A stretch of DNA of 64,000 bases from Micromonospora wenchangensis (GTDB lineage: Bacteria > Actinomycetota > Actinomycetes > Mycobacteriales > Micromonosporaceae): NCBI RefSeq assembly GCF_002210435.1, contig NZ_MZMV01000022.1, positions 44,819 to 108,818 of the forward strand, read 5' to 3'. A program made the translations under genes and the position numbers. Below are positions 16,484 through 24,645 of this stretch, piece after piece. Below the pieces are notes generated by a model. It made no database searches. It saw nothing but the letters and a program-made list of their open reading frames with translations, and was not told the origin of the DNA. Position 1 is the stretch's first letter, and each line of letters opens with the position of its first letter.

Positions 16484-17985
16484 AGCGGGGTCGCACCACT
16501 CTCGTCATGGGGCTTGTCGTGGGGGGTCAACCGCCAGCGTTGGGCCTTGCCGGCCGCCGACCGGGGAAGCTGGGCGGTGAACGTGAACTGCTTGGGGATC
16601 TTGTAGCCGGCCAGCCGCCGCCCGCAGTGCGCGGCGAGTTCGGCCTTGCGTACGCTCGCGCCCGGACGCAGCACCACGTGCGCCGCGACCACGAACCCGA
16701 GCGTCTGGTGCGCGACGGCGACGGCGACGGCGTCGAGGATCGCGGGATGGTCGCGCAGCGCAGCCTCGACCTCGTCCGGGTCGACCTTCTCGCCGCCCAC
16801 GTTGATGGTGTCGTGGCCGCGCGGCTCAAGGTACAGGTAGCCGTCCTGGTCCACCCGCCCGCGGTCGCCCACCGTGGCGAACCCGTCCGCCGTGGTGCGG
16901 ATCGACTGGTCGTTGAGATAGTCGGAGCGGCCGAGGCGCTGCGGGGTCCGCATGAACACGGTGCCGCTCGTGCCGGGCGGGACCTGACGGCCCGCGTCGT
17001 CCAGGATGCGGATCTGGGTCAGGAAGCCACGGCCGACCGTTCCGGGCCGGGCCAGCCACTCGTCGCCGCGCACCAGCGTCACGCCCACCCCCTCGGTCGC
17101 GCCGTAGAGCTCGTAGACCCGCCGCGGGCCGAGCAGGTCGATCCAGCCGCGTTTCGTGTCCGGGTCGCAGCGCGCCGCGGTGTGCAGCATCGCCCGCAGG
17201 CTGCCGAAGTCCGCTTCGGCCAGGTCCGGCACACGCAGGATCTCGCGCATGTGTGTCGGGGTCAGCTGCAGCCATTCCACGGCGTACCGGCGCACCAACT
17301 CGACCGTCCACTGCGGGGCGAAGAACGACTGGAGGACGACGGTGTTGCCGTCCAGCACGGCATCGATGAACGCGGTGAACGGTGCGGCGTGGTACAGCGG
17401 CCCGACGATGAGCTGCCGCTGCGCGGTGCGCCAGCCGGTCTGCCGGATCACCAGGGAGGGCGTCGTGGCCGGGTCGTAGCGCAGCGGTCCGGGCCGTGCG
17501 GATATCTTCGGAATGCCCGAACTGGCACCGGTCGCAAGCAGGTAAGCCGTAGTGCCGGTGCCGGTGCCGGTGCCGGTGCCGGTACTCGGCGAGTCGGGTC
17601 CGGCGGGCAGTTGCGCCCGCTGTGGCTCAAGCTCGGCGTCCATCAGGTGGACGTGTGCGAACCGCCGACCCAGCAGGTTCAGCAGGGCGTCGCGCTCGGC
17701 CGGCGGGGTGGCCGGGTTCAGGGGGAAGACCGGCACCTCGGCCACGAGCGCCGCCGCGATGCCGAGGGCGGCAGGCAGGTTGTTGCCGGCCGGCACGACG
17801 ACGCAGGATCGCGCGCCCGGGTCCAGCGCCGCCCGCAGCGCGTCGGCCGCGTCCCCGACCCGGTCGGCGAACCGCTGCCAGGGAAGGACCTGCTCGGCCA
17901 GGTCGGCGTCGAACCCGATCAGGGCCGGGCGGTCCGGCTCGGCCCGGGCGATCTCGGCGACCCGTCGGCGCACGCTGAGTTCCAT
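16480..17985 (-). CDS. AMP-dependent acyl ligase (stand-alone adenylation protein)
   Basis: A 501-residue ANL-superfamily enzyme. P-loop A3 region TAYLLATGASSGIPK (151-160, a degenerate YTSGTTGxPK), YGATEG (294-299), TVGDRGRVDQDGYLYLEPRG (Asp of A7), and the C-terminal PRSAAGKAQR with the catalytic Lys. The segment around WIDLLGPRRVYELYGATEG resembles bile-acid-CoA-ligase-like synthetases more than amino-acid A domains, so an acid substrate is likely. A (Gly-Thr)5 run from a GTGCCG microsatellite sits just before the P-loop. ATG 17985 shares one base with the carrier stop (TGATG). It likely activates a carboxylate for one of the carriers. Confidence 0.83.
   Translation of the reverse strand: MELSVRRRVAEIARAEPDRPALIGFDADLAEQVLPWQRFADRVGDAADALRAALDPGARSCVVVPAGNNLPAALGIAAALVAEVPVFPLNPATPPAERDALLNLLGRRFAHVHLMDAELEPQRAQLPAGPDSPSTGTGTGTGTGTTAYLLATGASSGIPKISARPGPLRYDPATTPSLVIRQTGWRTAQRQLIVGPLYHAAPFTAFIDAVLDGNTVVLQSFFAPQWTVELVRRYAVEWLQLTPTHMREILRVPDLAEADFGSLRAMLHTAARCDPDTKRGWIDLLGPRRVYELYGATEGVGVTLVRGDEWLARPGTVGRGFLTQIRILDDAGRQVPPGTSGTVFMRTPQRLGRSDYLNDQSIRTTADGFATVGDRGRVDQDGYLYLEPRGHDTINVGGEKVDPDEVEAALRDHPAILDAVAVAVAHQTLGFVVAAHVVLRPGASVRKAELAAHCGRRLAGYKIPKQFTFTAQLPRSAAGKAQRWRLTPHDKPHDESGATPL
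17552..17581 (+). repeat. In-frame hexanucleotide microsatellite (GTGCCG)5 within the AMP-ligase gene
   Basis: Five perfect head-to-tail copies of GTGCCG. On the coding (minus) strand they give (Gly-Thr)5 directly before the ATP-binding P-loop of the AMP-ligase. Copy changes would keep the frame and alter only linker length. Confidence 0.9.
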
Positions 17986-18491
17986 CAGCGCAGCAGGTCC
18001 GCCAGGCGGCGGACACTGCCCGCGCTCATGAAGTCGTACACGTCCAGCGACCGGTCGAACTGCGCCTCGATGGCGGTGATGATGCGCAGGGCCGAGAGCG
18101 AGTCGCCGCCCAGTTCCAGGAAGTCGTCGTGCACGCCGACGCGCGTCACGCCCATCGTCTCCGACCAGATCGCCGCCACACGGCGTTCGACGTCGTCGCG
18201 GGGCTCCTCGAACAGGGCGCAATGCCCGTCCGCCACCGCGGCGGCGAGGGATTCGGCGTTCGCCGCGTCACCGGCCGGAATGCTCTCCACGATCAGGACG
18301 GCCGCGAGCCCGCTGTCCTCGCCCAACTCCTGCCACACGTGGTTACGCAGGATCGGCCCGCTCACGTACTGGTTCAGCTCGGCGGCCGCCACGGTCACGT
18401 CCCGCCCATCGCAGCGCACGATCACGGTCTCGGCTCGGCGGACCGCGGAATGCGCGGACAGGACCTCGGATATCTTCGGCAGGCTCACCAC
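17985..18491 (-). CDS. Peptidyl/acyl carrier protein with N-terminal extension
   Basis: A 168-residue protein. The C-terminal ~75 residues are a phosphopantetheine carrier (DDFLELGGDSLSALRIITAIE, S131). The N-terminal ~90 residues (ETVIVRCDGRDVTVAAAELN) resemble a residual piece of the small subdomain of an adenylation enzyme, so the gene may derive from an A-PCP protein that lost its main A domain. GTG 18491 has GAGGAGAG upstream; GTG 18488 is an equally possible start and overlaps the thioesterase stop. It lies between that gene and the AMP-ligase and is probably loaded by one of the two ligases. Confidence 0.8.
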   Translation of the reverse strand: MVSLPKISEVLSAHSAVRRAETVIVRCDGRDVTVAAAELNQYVSGPILRNHVWQELGEDSGLAAVLIVESIPAGDAANAESLAAAVADGHCALFEEPRDDVERRVAAIWSETMGVTRVGVHDDFLELGGDSLSALRIITAIEAQFDRSLDVYDFMSAGSVRRLADLLR

Positions 18492-19264
18492 TGTGGTATC
18501 TCTCCTCTGATGATCTCGGCGACGAGCTTGTACACCTTGGGATCGCGCAGCAGATCGTCGTGCTCCACATCGAGGCTGATGGTCCGCGCCGGCTGCACCG
18601 GCGGCTCGTGTTCGAGCGAGGTCACGAACAGCGGAGTCGACGCGCGGGTGTCGAACCCGCCCTCACCGGCCAGCAGCAGGTAGTCCAGATAGGCGGTGAA
18701 CCCGGCGGTGAGTTCCTGATGGAGGAACAGTGGCAGGGACAACCGGTCGGCGACCGCGCGCATCAGCGCCTCGTAGTGTTCGGTCAGGCCCGCCGCGACA
18801 AGCCGCAGGTCGTCCGGATACCTCGTCACGATCTGCTCGGAAAGCGCACGGGCGTCCGCCAGTTCCTGCGCGGTCAACTGCCGGGCCGAGGACTGCACCG
18901 CCGACATGAACTGGTCGGCCACCGATTCGCCGGTCGTGGGCACGGCGTCGAAGAGTACGACCACGGGTGCCGGGCCGGTCGCGGCGATCGCGTCCGCGAG
19001 GCGGGTGGCCAGCGCGCCGCCGGCGCAGTAGCCCAGCACCGCGCGCACCGGTCGGCCGGTCGCGGCGAGTTCGGCGGCCCAGCGGTCCACGCTCGCCGCC
19101 AGCGGGCCGGCACCGGCCTGCCTGAAGTGCAGGAAGCAGGCGTCGACCGGCACCCCCTCGGCCAGGTCGGTGAAGCCCGCCGCCGCACGCGCCCCGGGAA
19201 AGTCCAGGCAGGCGATGAGATCAGGCCCCCGATCGGACAGGATCCGCCAGTCAGTCAGCTTCAT
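18485..19264 (-). CDS. Type II thioesterase-like alpha/beta hydrolase with Cys nucleophile
   Basis: A 259-residue alpha/beta hydrolase of the thioesterase family. The nucleophile elbow is VLGYCAGGALA, so C80 stands where Ser normally does; D106 (VVLFDAVP) and H235 (DVEHDDLLRDPKV) complete a likely triad. ATG 19264 has GGAGG eight bases upstream and overlaps the AMP-ligase gene at 19251-20705 by 14 bases. It may edit mischarged carriers, transfer an acyl group, or release product. It is the second Cys-type thioesterase of the operon, so the change is unlikely to be a sequencing error. Confidence 0.78.
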   Translation of the reverse strand: MKLTDWRILSDRGPDLIACLDFPGARAAAGFTDLAEGVPVDACFLHFRQAGAGPLAASVDRWAAELAATGRPVRAVLGYCAGGALATRLADAIAATGPAPVVVLFDAVPTTGESVADQFMSAVQSSARQLTAQELADARALSEQIVTRYPDDLRLVAAGLTEHYEALMRAVADRLSLPLFLHQELTAGFTAYLDYLLLAGEGGFDTRASTPLFVTSLEHEPPVQPARTISLDVEHDDLLRDPKVYKLVAEIIRGEIPQW

Positions 19265-20705
19265 CGAGCGAGCCTCCGCGCACTTCCGTGGCTGCCGCCA
19301 GTGTCCGGTAGTCGATCTTTCCGCCGGAGGTCCGGGGCAGCGAGCGCACCTGGCGGAAGACGACGTGCCGGCTGGGTACCCCGAGCAGCTCGACCAGGTC
19401 CCTGCGCTGCTGTTCGTGCACCGCCCGGTCGCCCGCGCCGACCAGATGCATCACCTCGTCGGCGCCGCATACCACCGCGAGCGGGTGACCCGGCCGCTCC
19501 ACCATGCGCTCCAGGTCGTCCAGACTGGTGCGGACACCCAGCACCTTGACGATCCGTTTCGAACGGCCGGTCAGATACAGGTAGCCGTCGCGCAGATATC
19601 CGAGGTCGCCGGTGTCCAAGACGTCCACCTCGGCGTCACGGGCGAGGTCCGCGCGCCCGCTGGCGTAGCCGAGCATGACGCCGGGGCCACGGTAGTGGAC
19701 CGCGCCCTCGCCGGGCACCGCTCGCGCGTGGCTTGGCATCGGCTGGATCGTGATGGTGCCGCCCGGCATCGCGGTGCCGACCGAGCCGAGACGATGCGGC
19801 AGGTCCGCGGGGTCCAGGCGGGCGATCCGGGACGTCGCCTCGGTCTGGCCGTACATCACGAAGAACCGGCCGTTCAGCCGTCGCATCGTGTCGGCCAGCC
19901 GCACGGTCAGCTCCTCGCCCAGCCGTGCGCCCGAGTGGGTCATGGTGCGGACCCTGCTGCGTTCCAGCAGGTTCAGATGCGCCGGCCCGAATGCCGCGTA
20001 GGTCATCGGCACCGCGGCGAACGACGTGGCACCGGACCGGATCAGGTCGTCCCACATCGCCAACGACAGCGGTGAGTGCCCGGTGAGCGCGACGCTCGCG
20101 CCGGCCAGCAGGTGGGTGTTCAGCACGGACAACCCGAAGGCGTGCCTGATCGGCAGCGTGGTGGGGGCGCGTTCGGCCGCGGTGACACCCAGCGCGCGGA
20201 CGACGGCCGCGGTGTTGTCGGCCAGCCCCCGGTAGGACAGCCGGACGGCCTTGGGGCTGCCGGTCGAGCCGGACGTGGCGAGCAGCAATGCGGTGCCGGG
20301 GAAGATCTCGCCCGCCGGTCGGCTGCCGTCCCGGCTGAAGACCGTCGCGCCGGCGATCTCCCGGGCGGTCGGGTGGTAGCCCAGTTCGGCCAGTCCGGTC
20401 CCGCCGCCGGGCGCCGGAACGACGAACTCGGGTTGATACGCCGAGAGGTTCTCCGCCGTGGCGGTGAGGAACGCGACGGTGTGCCCCAGGCGCAACGCGG
20501 CCAGATAGGCCAGCAGAGTGGGCAGATCGCGGTCTCCCGCGCACAGAACCAGCGCCTTGCCGTCGTGGCGCAGTGCCTGCTCGGCTTCGCCGACCAGTTC
20601 GGACAGCTCACCGTAGGACAACACGGTGTGAGCGTCGAGGTGTAGAGCCGGAGATGTCCGCCGCGCGTTGTCGTGGGTCACCAGGTCCAGCGTCGCCGGC
20701 ACCAT
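19251..20705 (-). CDS. AMP-dependent synthetase/ligase (second stand-alone adenylation protein)
   Basis: A 484-residue ANL enzyme with a full motif set: P-loop LLATSGSTGSPKAV (141-154), YGQTEATSR, the A7 Asp in VLDTGDLGYLRDGYLYLTGR, the hinge RIVKVLGVRTSLDDLE and the terminal Lys in RTSGGKIDYRTL. The moderate length fits acyl-ACP or aryl/amino-acid ligases that charge a carrier in trans. ATG 20705 has GGAGAGG upstream and starts 5 bp after the small carrier gene, which is its likely partner. The substrate cannot be told by eye. Confidence 0.85.
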   Translation of the reverse strand: MVPATLDLVTHDNARRTSPALHLDAHTVLSYGELSELVGEAEQALRHDGKALVLCAGDRDLPTLLAYLAALRLGHTVAFLTATAENLSAYQPEFVVPAPGGGTGLAELGYHPTAREIAGATVFSRDGSRPAGEIFPGTALLLATSGSTGSPKAVRLSYRGLADNTAAVVRALGVTAAERAPTTLPIRHAFGLSVLNTHLLAGASVALTGHSPLSLAMWDDLIRSGATSFAAVPMTYAAFGPAHLNLLERSRVRTMTHSGARLGEELTVRLADTMRRLNGRFFVMYGQTEATSRIARLDPADLPHRLGSVGTAMPGGTITIQPMPSHARAVPGEGAVHYRGPGVMLGYASGRADLARDAEVDVLDTGDLGYLRDGYLYLTGRSKRIVKVLGVRTSLDDLERMVERPGHPLAVVCGADEVMHLVGAGDRAVHEQQRRDLVELLGVPSRHVVFRQVRSLPRTSGGKIDYRTLAAATEVRGGSLDEAD

Positions 20706-20710
20706 GTGGA

Positions 20711-20941
20711 TCACCTCTCCGTGACGCTCCGGTGGGCGATGAGGTCCGCCAGCCGACTGGGGGTGCGGGTGTGGAACACGTCGAGGAGTGAGAGCTTGAC
20801 GTCGGATCGCTCCGCCAGGATCACCAGGAGCGAGAGCGCATCCCACGACTTGCCGCCCGCGTGGAAGAAGTCGTCGTCGACCCCGATCTCGTCGACCTCG
20901 GTGATCTCACGCATGAGCGCCGCTATCTCAGCAGGCGTCAT
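20711..20941 (-). CDS. Discrete acyl/peptidyl carrier protein
   Basis: A 76-residue four-helix carrier with DDDFFHAGGKSWDALSLLVIL. S32 is the phosphopantetheine site; the usual GG[HD]SL is GGKSW, an unusual core. It is the first gene of the minus-strand operon carrier / ligase / thioesterase / carrier / ligase / carrier-thioesterase / condensation. The 527-bp region upstream holds the promoter. Confidence 0.85.
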   Translation of the reverse strand: MTPAEIAALMREITEVDEIGVDDDFFHAGGKSWDALSLLVILAERSDVKLSLLDVFHTRTPSRLADLIAHRSVTER

Positions 20942-21468
20942 CGGTCTTCCGCGGCGGTCTGCGGCGCGGGACGGGGCACGTGCACCGTGGTGCCCGCCAA
21001 GTGGCCATCGTCGTCGCGCATGTCGGACAGCTCACCTTCAGTCGGGGCAGCCTGCTCGCCCGAGGGTCGGGTGAGCCGCTCTGCCGGAGCCGGTCGAGCC
21101 GCGGGACGGCAGCCGTCCGCCCCGTGAAGATTCTCTTAGTGAAACAGAACCATGTCTATACTCGCGGCGCACCGGCTTCAACGCGTACATATACGCCGGG
21201 TTAGGCGGGTGCGCGCGGCGGAGAGCCGGGCCGATTCAGGACTCCTGCGCACCCGTACCAGTGGGGCAGTGTCCACGATGGTCCGTGCGCTGACGGCCCG
21301 GGTTCGCGCGGGCCCGAGGCGCGCGCAGCTGCGGCCGGCTACTCGGCTGCGGCGCGAGCACCGACGGCCTCCACCCCACCGCGCCGCACGGCCGCACCCA
21401 GGGTCGTCCAGGGACGTCGCCCGGCCGTCGAACTCGCGGCGCACCGCTGCGATCAGGCGCACGCGCGG
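20942..21468. other. 527-bp gene-free region upstream of the carrier operon, with AT-rich core and inverted repeat
   Basis: No convincing gene is seen. The stretch 21125-21200 is AT-rich for this genome and should carry the promoter of the minus-strand operon. It holds the dyad GCGTA-CATA-TACGC (21183-21196), a candidate operator. The remainder (21200-21468) is GC-rich with no clear coding pattern. Confidence 0.5.
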
Positions 21469-21753
21469 CTAGAACTGCTCGTAGTGGCCGGCGATGTACT
21501 CGGCCAGATCCGCCACGGTGACGACCTTGTCCTCGTCCATCACCTCCAGGTCGATCTGGATGTCGTGCGTCTCCTCGATGCCGAGCAGTAGCTCCAGGAC
21601 CAGCGAGGAGCTCAGGCCCAGTTCGTCCTGCAACCGGCTGTGCGGCGTCAGTGGCCCGTCGTAGTCGAGCAGCCCGGGCAGTATGGCGAGCATCGTGGCC
21701 GTCACCGCGTCCCGCATCCGCACGTCCACCGGTGTCTCCTGGTCCGCGTCCAT
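21469..21753 (-). CDS. Acyl carrier protein (PKS/FAS type)
   Basis: A 94-residue ACP. Core LQDELGLSSSLVLELLLGIEE: S50 sits in the DSL position with Ser in place of Asp; acidic helix II and AEYIAGHYEQF end follow. ATG 21753 has GGGAG ~8 bases upstream. The frame is open further upstream, but that stretch is the C-terminal relic of a KAS III gene (21760-22304), so the ACP was once directly behind a ketosynthase. It is on the minus strand ~530 bp from the main operon and likely has its own promoter or uses that of the relic. Confidence 0.82.
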   Translation of the reverse strand: MDADQETPVDVRMRDAVTATMLAILPGLLDYDGPLTPHSRLQDELGLSSSLVLELLLGIEETHDIQIDLEVMDEDKVVTVADLAEYIAGHYEQF

Positions 21754-21759
21754 CGCCCA

Positions 21760-22304
21760 GCTCCCGTCAGTCCCGAGTCGTCGTGCCCGTAGTGTCGGCG
21801 TTTGGAAAGTCAGTGCTCGAGGAACCAGGGTGGCGACGGTCGCGCCCTCGCCCGACCCGACCGGGGCCACCAGATAGCGGTCGCCGGGCGCCAGCAGCCC
21901 GCAGTCCACCGCTGGTCCGGCAGTTCACGAACGCGTCGGAGCGGAACAGGTGCCCGCCGGTGCCCACGTGCTCGAACAGCGCCCGGCTCAGCGGGAACCA
22001 CAGCAGGACGCACAGCCGCTGCCATGTCACGACACTGACGTTGCGGGGCCGGATCAGCCACCGCTCGTCCGGTCCTGATCCCGGCCCGGTCCACCGCCCG
22101 CCGGATCACCCCGGCCAGGGCCGGGCGGTCGGCCGCCAGCAGCCGGCCGGCCCGCGCGACGGCGGGCAGCCCGTCGAACCGGCGGACCATCCTGACCTGT
22201 ATGTCCGTCAACTCCAGACGGTCCGCCAGCTTCTCGACGGGAACCGGCGTGGGCGGCGGGTCGGCCGCCACCGCATCGAGTGCGGTCACACGGAACGCTC
22301 GCAC
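21760..22304 (-). pseudogene. Decayed 3-oxoacyl-ACP synthase III (FabH-like) gene
   Basis: Three reading frames in order give pieces of one KAS III-like protein. From GTG 22304, VEKLADRLELTDIQVRMVRRFDGL matches the N-terminal segment of actinobacterial KAS III-like proteins. In a second frame (about 22030-21910), TWQRLCVLLWF..LFEHVGTGGHLFRSDAFVNC resembles the NVGxxGHxFxxDxFxN region. In a third frame (about 21909-21765), GLLAPGDRYLVAPVGSGEGAT matches the C-terminal GLLxPGDRYLxxxVGxG motif. The total is about half the normal ~330 residues, and the active-site Cys region is missing, so the gene has frameshifts plus an internal deletion and should be dead. Its end runs in frame into the ACP gene. 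Confidence 0.7.
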
Positions 22305-22499
22305 GCAGTCACCACTGGCGCATTACAGCACTCCCCTTCGACGGCCGTCAATCGACGGTATCGGCCTCCACAGCCGACCGTGGTGACCCGCTGCGAATCA
22401 GGCACCTGCGGCAGCCGACTCATGGCTCTGTCGAAGCGTGCCGCGCTGTGGCAGCATGACCGTTGGAACCTCTCCCCGACCCGCGTTGGAGGCCGAGGA

Positions 22500-23408
22500 A
22501 TGCCACTCGCGGACGCCGCCGATCTGCGTTGGAAGCGCCAGAGCAGGGCCGTCCTCAAGGCCATGGAGGGCATGTTCGACGTCGTGCTGCCGCTGCGCGA
22601 GGGCGGGCCCGGCGCGACACTGTTCTGCGTGCCGCCGGTAGGTGGGCTGAGCTGGGGTTTCCATCAGTTGTTGACCGCACTGCCTCCCGACTGCAACGTC
22701 TACGGCCTGCAGTCCCGAGGGCTGACGCGTCCCGAGCCGCTGCCGACGAGCATGGCGGAGCTGGCCCGGGACTTCGCCGACCAGGTGTGCCGGGTGCAGC
22801 CGCAGGGCCCGTACTTCCTGCTCGGCTGGTCGGTGGGCGGCAATGTCGCGTACAGCATGGCGCGTGAACTCGAGGCACGAGGGCACGAGGTCGGCCTGCT
22901 GGCGAGCATGGACGCGAGCCCGAGCTTCGATCCGGCGAGCTTCGATGCCGAGCCGGACGCCTGGTTCTACTACAACATCGTCCTGGACAGCTTCGGCTAT
23001 CCCGCGTTGCTGAGGCAGGGCGATCCCGAACCGGAGGCGAGCGCGCTGGCCCTGATCCGCCGCCGCCCGAACCTCGTCCTGAGCACGTGGTCCGACGACG
23101 AGATCCGACGCCTGCTGCAGGTGATTGTCAACAACGTCGCCATCGCCCGGGCCGACGTACGGCCGCCCGGCATGCTGCGCTGCCCGGTCCTGCTGTTCGC
23201 GGCCACCGGGACCGAGCAGGAGCCGAGCACCGCCGAGAAGACCGAATCCTGGCGCGCCGTCACGCACGGCCCGGTCGAGGTGATCGAACTCGACTGCAAG
23301 CACCAGCACATGCTGCTGCCCGAGCCGATGGCGATCATCGGCGCCGCGCTCACCCGTCGGCTGTCGGCCGCGTCCCGCACGGCCTCGCCGTCGCCGGCCG
23401 AGCCGTGA
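22500..23408 (+). CDS. NRPS-type thioesterase (alpha/beta hydrolase, Ser nucleophile)
   Basis: A 302-residue thioesterase of the NRPS type I/II family: ATLFCVPPVGGLSWGFHQL, nucleophile elbow YFLLGWSVGGNVAYSMA (S111), D138 and a His-rich DCKHQHMLLPEP (H270 likely catalytic). Unlike the other two thioesterases it keeps Ser. ATG 22500 has GGAGG seven bases upstream; the open frame further left lacks coding character. It is transcribed alone on the plus strand between the KAS relic and the glycosyltransferase. The N-terminal ~35 residues (LRWKRQSRAVLKAMEG) are Arg/Lys-rich. It may release the product or clear stalled carriers. Confidence 0.83.
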   Translation: MPLADAADLRWKRQSRAVLKAMEGMFDVVLPLREGGPGATLFCVPPVGGLSWGFHQLLTALPPDCNVYGLQSRGLTRPEPLPTSMAELARDFADQVCRVQPQGPYFLLGWSVGGNVAYSMARELEARGHEVGLLASMDASPSFDPASFDAEPDAWFYYNIVLDSFGYPALLRQGDPEPEASALALIRRRPNLVLSTWSDDEIRRLLQVIVNNVAIARADVRPPGMLRCPVLLFAATGTEQEPSTAEKTESWRAVTHGPVEVIELDCKHQHMLLPEPMAIIGAALTRRLSAASRTASPSPAEP

Positions 23409-23502
23409 CCGGGCCTGGATTCCAGCGAGCTTCTCTCTCGTCAGGCTTCTGTGCTGGGCCGCTGAGCCGGCGCGGGATCGGAGCCGTTCGGATCCGGCCG
23501 GA

Positions 23503-24645
23503 TCAGGCCGCCAGGCGTTCCAGGCGTTCGGCTGCCGTCCCGGCGCCGCCAGCCGCCGTGAACGAGGCGGCGATGCGCTCGGCGGAGGCCCGGTATTCCG
23601 GATCGTCGAGTAGGGCCTCGATCGCCGTGGTGAACTGAGCGGCGCTGGTACGGTCGAAGTGCCGGTGTCGTCCCGCGCCGGCGGCGGCGACCTGTCTGGC
23701 CACGATCGGGTGGTCGTACTTGATCGGTGCCACGATCAGCGGGATGCCGTTGAGCAGCGCCTCGCAGCTGGTGCTCATCCCGCCGTGGCAGATCATGGCG
23801 TCCACTCGGGGCAGCAGTTCGGGGATCGGCGTGCGCGGGGCGACCAGCACGTGCGGCGGCGGGTCGGGGACCAGTGCGGCCGGCGCGTTGATCACCGCCT
23901 GGACCCGGCCGGACAGCGGCTCCAGCGCCCGGACCACCCGGGCGAAGAAGTCCCGGCCCAGGTCGGTGGCCACGGTGCCGATCGTGACCAGCACCAGTCG
24001 GCGATCCCGGTCCAGCGCCGCCCAGGGGAAGTCCGGCACGCCCGGGCGCGGGCCGAGCGCCGGGCCGACCGCCGCGAGGTGTGCGGACGGGTCATGGCGA
24101 CCGGTCAGCGCAGGCGTGGTGAAGTCGATCAGCAGGTGGGGCGAGAAGCGCGGGTCGTGCTCCGGCGCGGCGCCCAGCAGCGCCTCGCCCGCGGCCGCCA
24201 CCCGGCCTTCGATCCACCGCTCCACCTGTTGCACGTTGCGAAACGGCCGAGCCTGCTCCATCTGGGTGGGCGCCAGGCTCGCCCACCGCAGCCCATGCCG
24301 CTGCGCCACCAGGCTGCCGGCGATGGCGTGCTGGTCGGCGACCACCACGTGCGGCCGATAGGTCTCAACCGCGTCGTTCACCTGAGGCGCGATGTGTGCG
24401 CAGAACGGAACGACGAAGTCGTCCCACAGCGACCGCACGGCGCTCAGCCCTCTGTCGCGCTGTCCGCGGTACGGGCGAAGCCCGGTGCCGAAGACGGTCG
24501 CCTCCGCGCCCAGCAGCGGCCGCAGGTAACGCTCGGAGCCGACCCAGGCGACCTCGTGCCCGCGCCCGGTCAGCGCACGGGAAACCGCCGCCGCCGGGTT
24601 GGCGTGCGCGGCCAACGGCGGGACGACGAACAGGAAACGGCTCAC
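23503..24645 (-). CDS. MGT/UGT-type glycosyltransferase (GT1 family)
   Basis: A 380-residue GT-B glycosyltransferase. The N-terminal domain starts SRFLFVVPPLAAHANP, where H14 is the catalytic-base position of GT1 enzymes. The C-terminal donor site has VDAMICHGGMSTSCEALLNG, then IPLIVAP: the H-x-G-x-x-S-x-x-E-A-L-x-x-G-x-P signature near 287-302. Such enzymes attach a sugar from an NDP donor to small-molecule acceptors. GTG 24645 overlaps the stop of the nucleotidyltransferase (GTGA), so donor activation and transfer are coupled. Either a tailoring or a self-protection enzyme of the cluster. Confidence 0.87.
   Translation of the reverse strand: MSRFLFVVPPLAAHANPAAAVSRALTGRGHEVAWVGSERYLRPLLGAEATVFGTGLRPYRGQRDRGLSAVRSLWDDFVVPFCAHIAPQVNDAVETYRPHVVVADQHAIAGSLVAQRHGLRWASLAPTQMEQARPFRNVQQVERWIEGRVAAAGEALLGAAPEHDPRFSPHLLIDFTTPALTGRHDPSAHLAAVGPALGPRPGVPDFPWAALDRDRRLVLVTIGTVATDLGRDFFARVVRALEPLSGRVQAVINAPAALVPDPPPHVLVAPRTPIPELLPRVDAMICHGGMSTSCEALLNGIPLIVAPIKYDHPIVARQVAAAGAGRHRHFDRTSAAQFTTAIEALLDDPEYRASAERIAASFTAAGGAGTAAERLERLAA

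Noticed and set aside
20976..21210. Possible short plus-strand genes before the carrier operon
   Set aside because: Low-complexity Arg/Ser-rich translations without good starts; the region is better read as promoter DNA.
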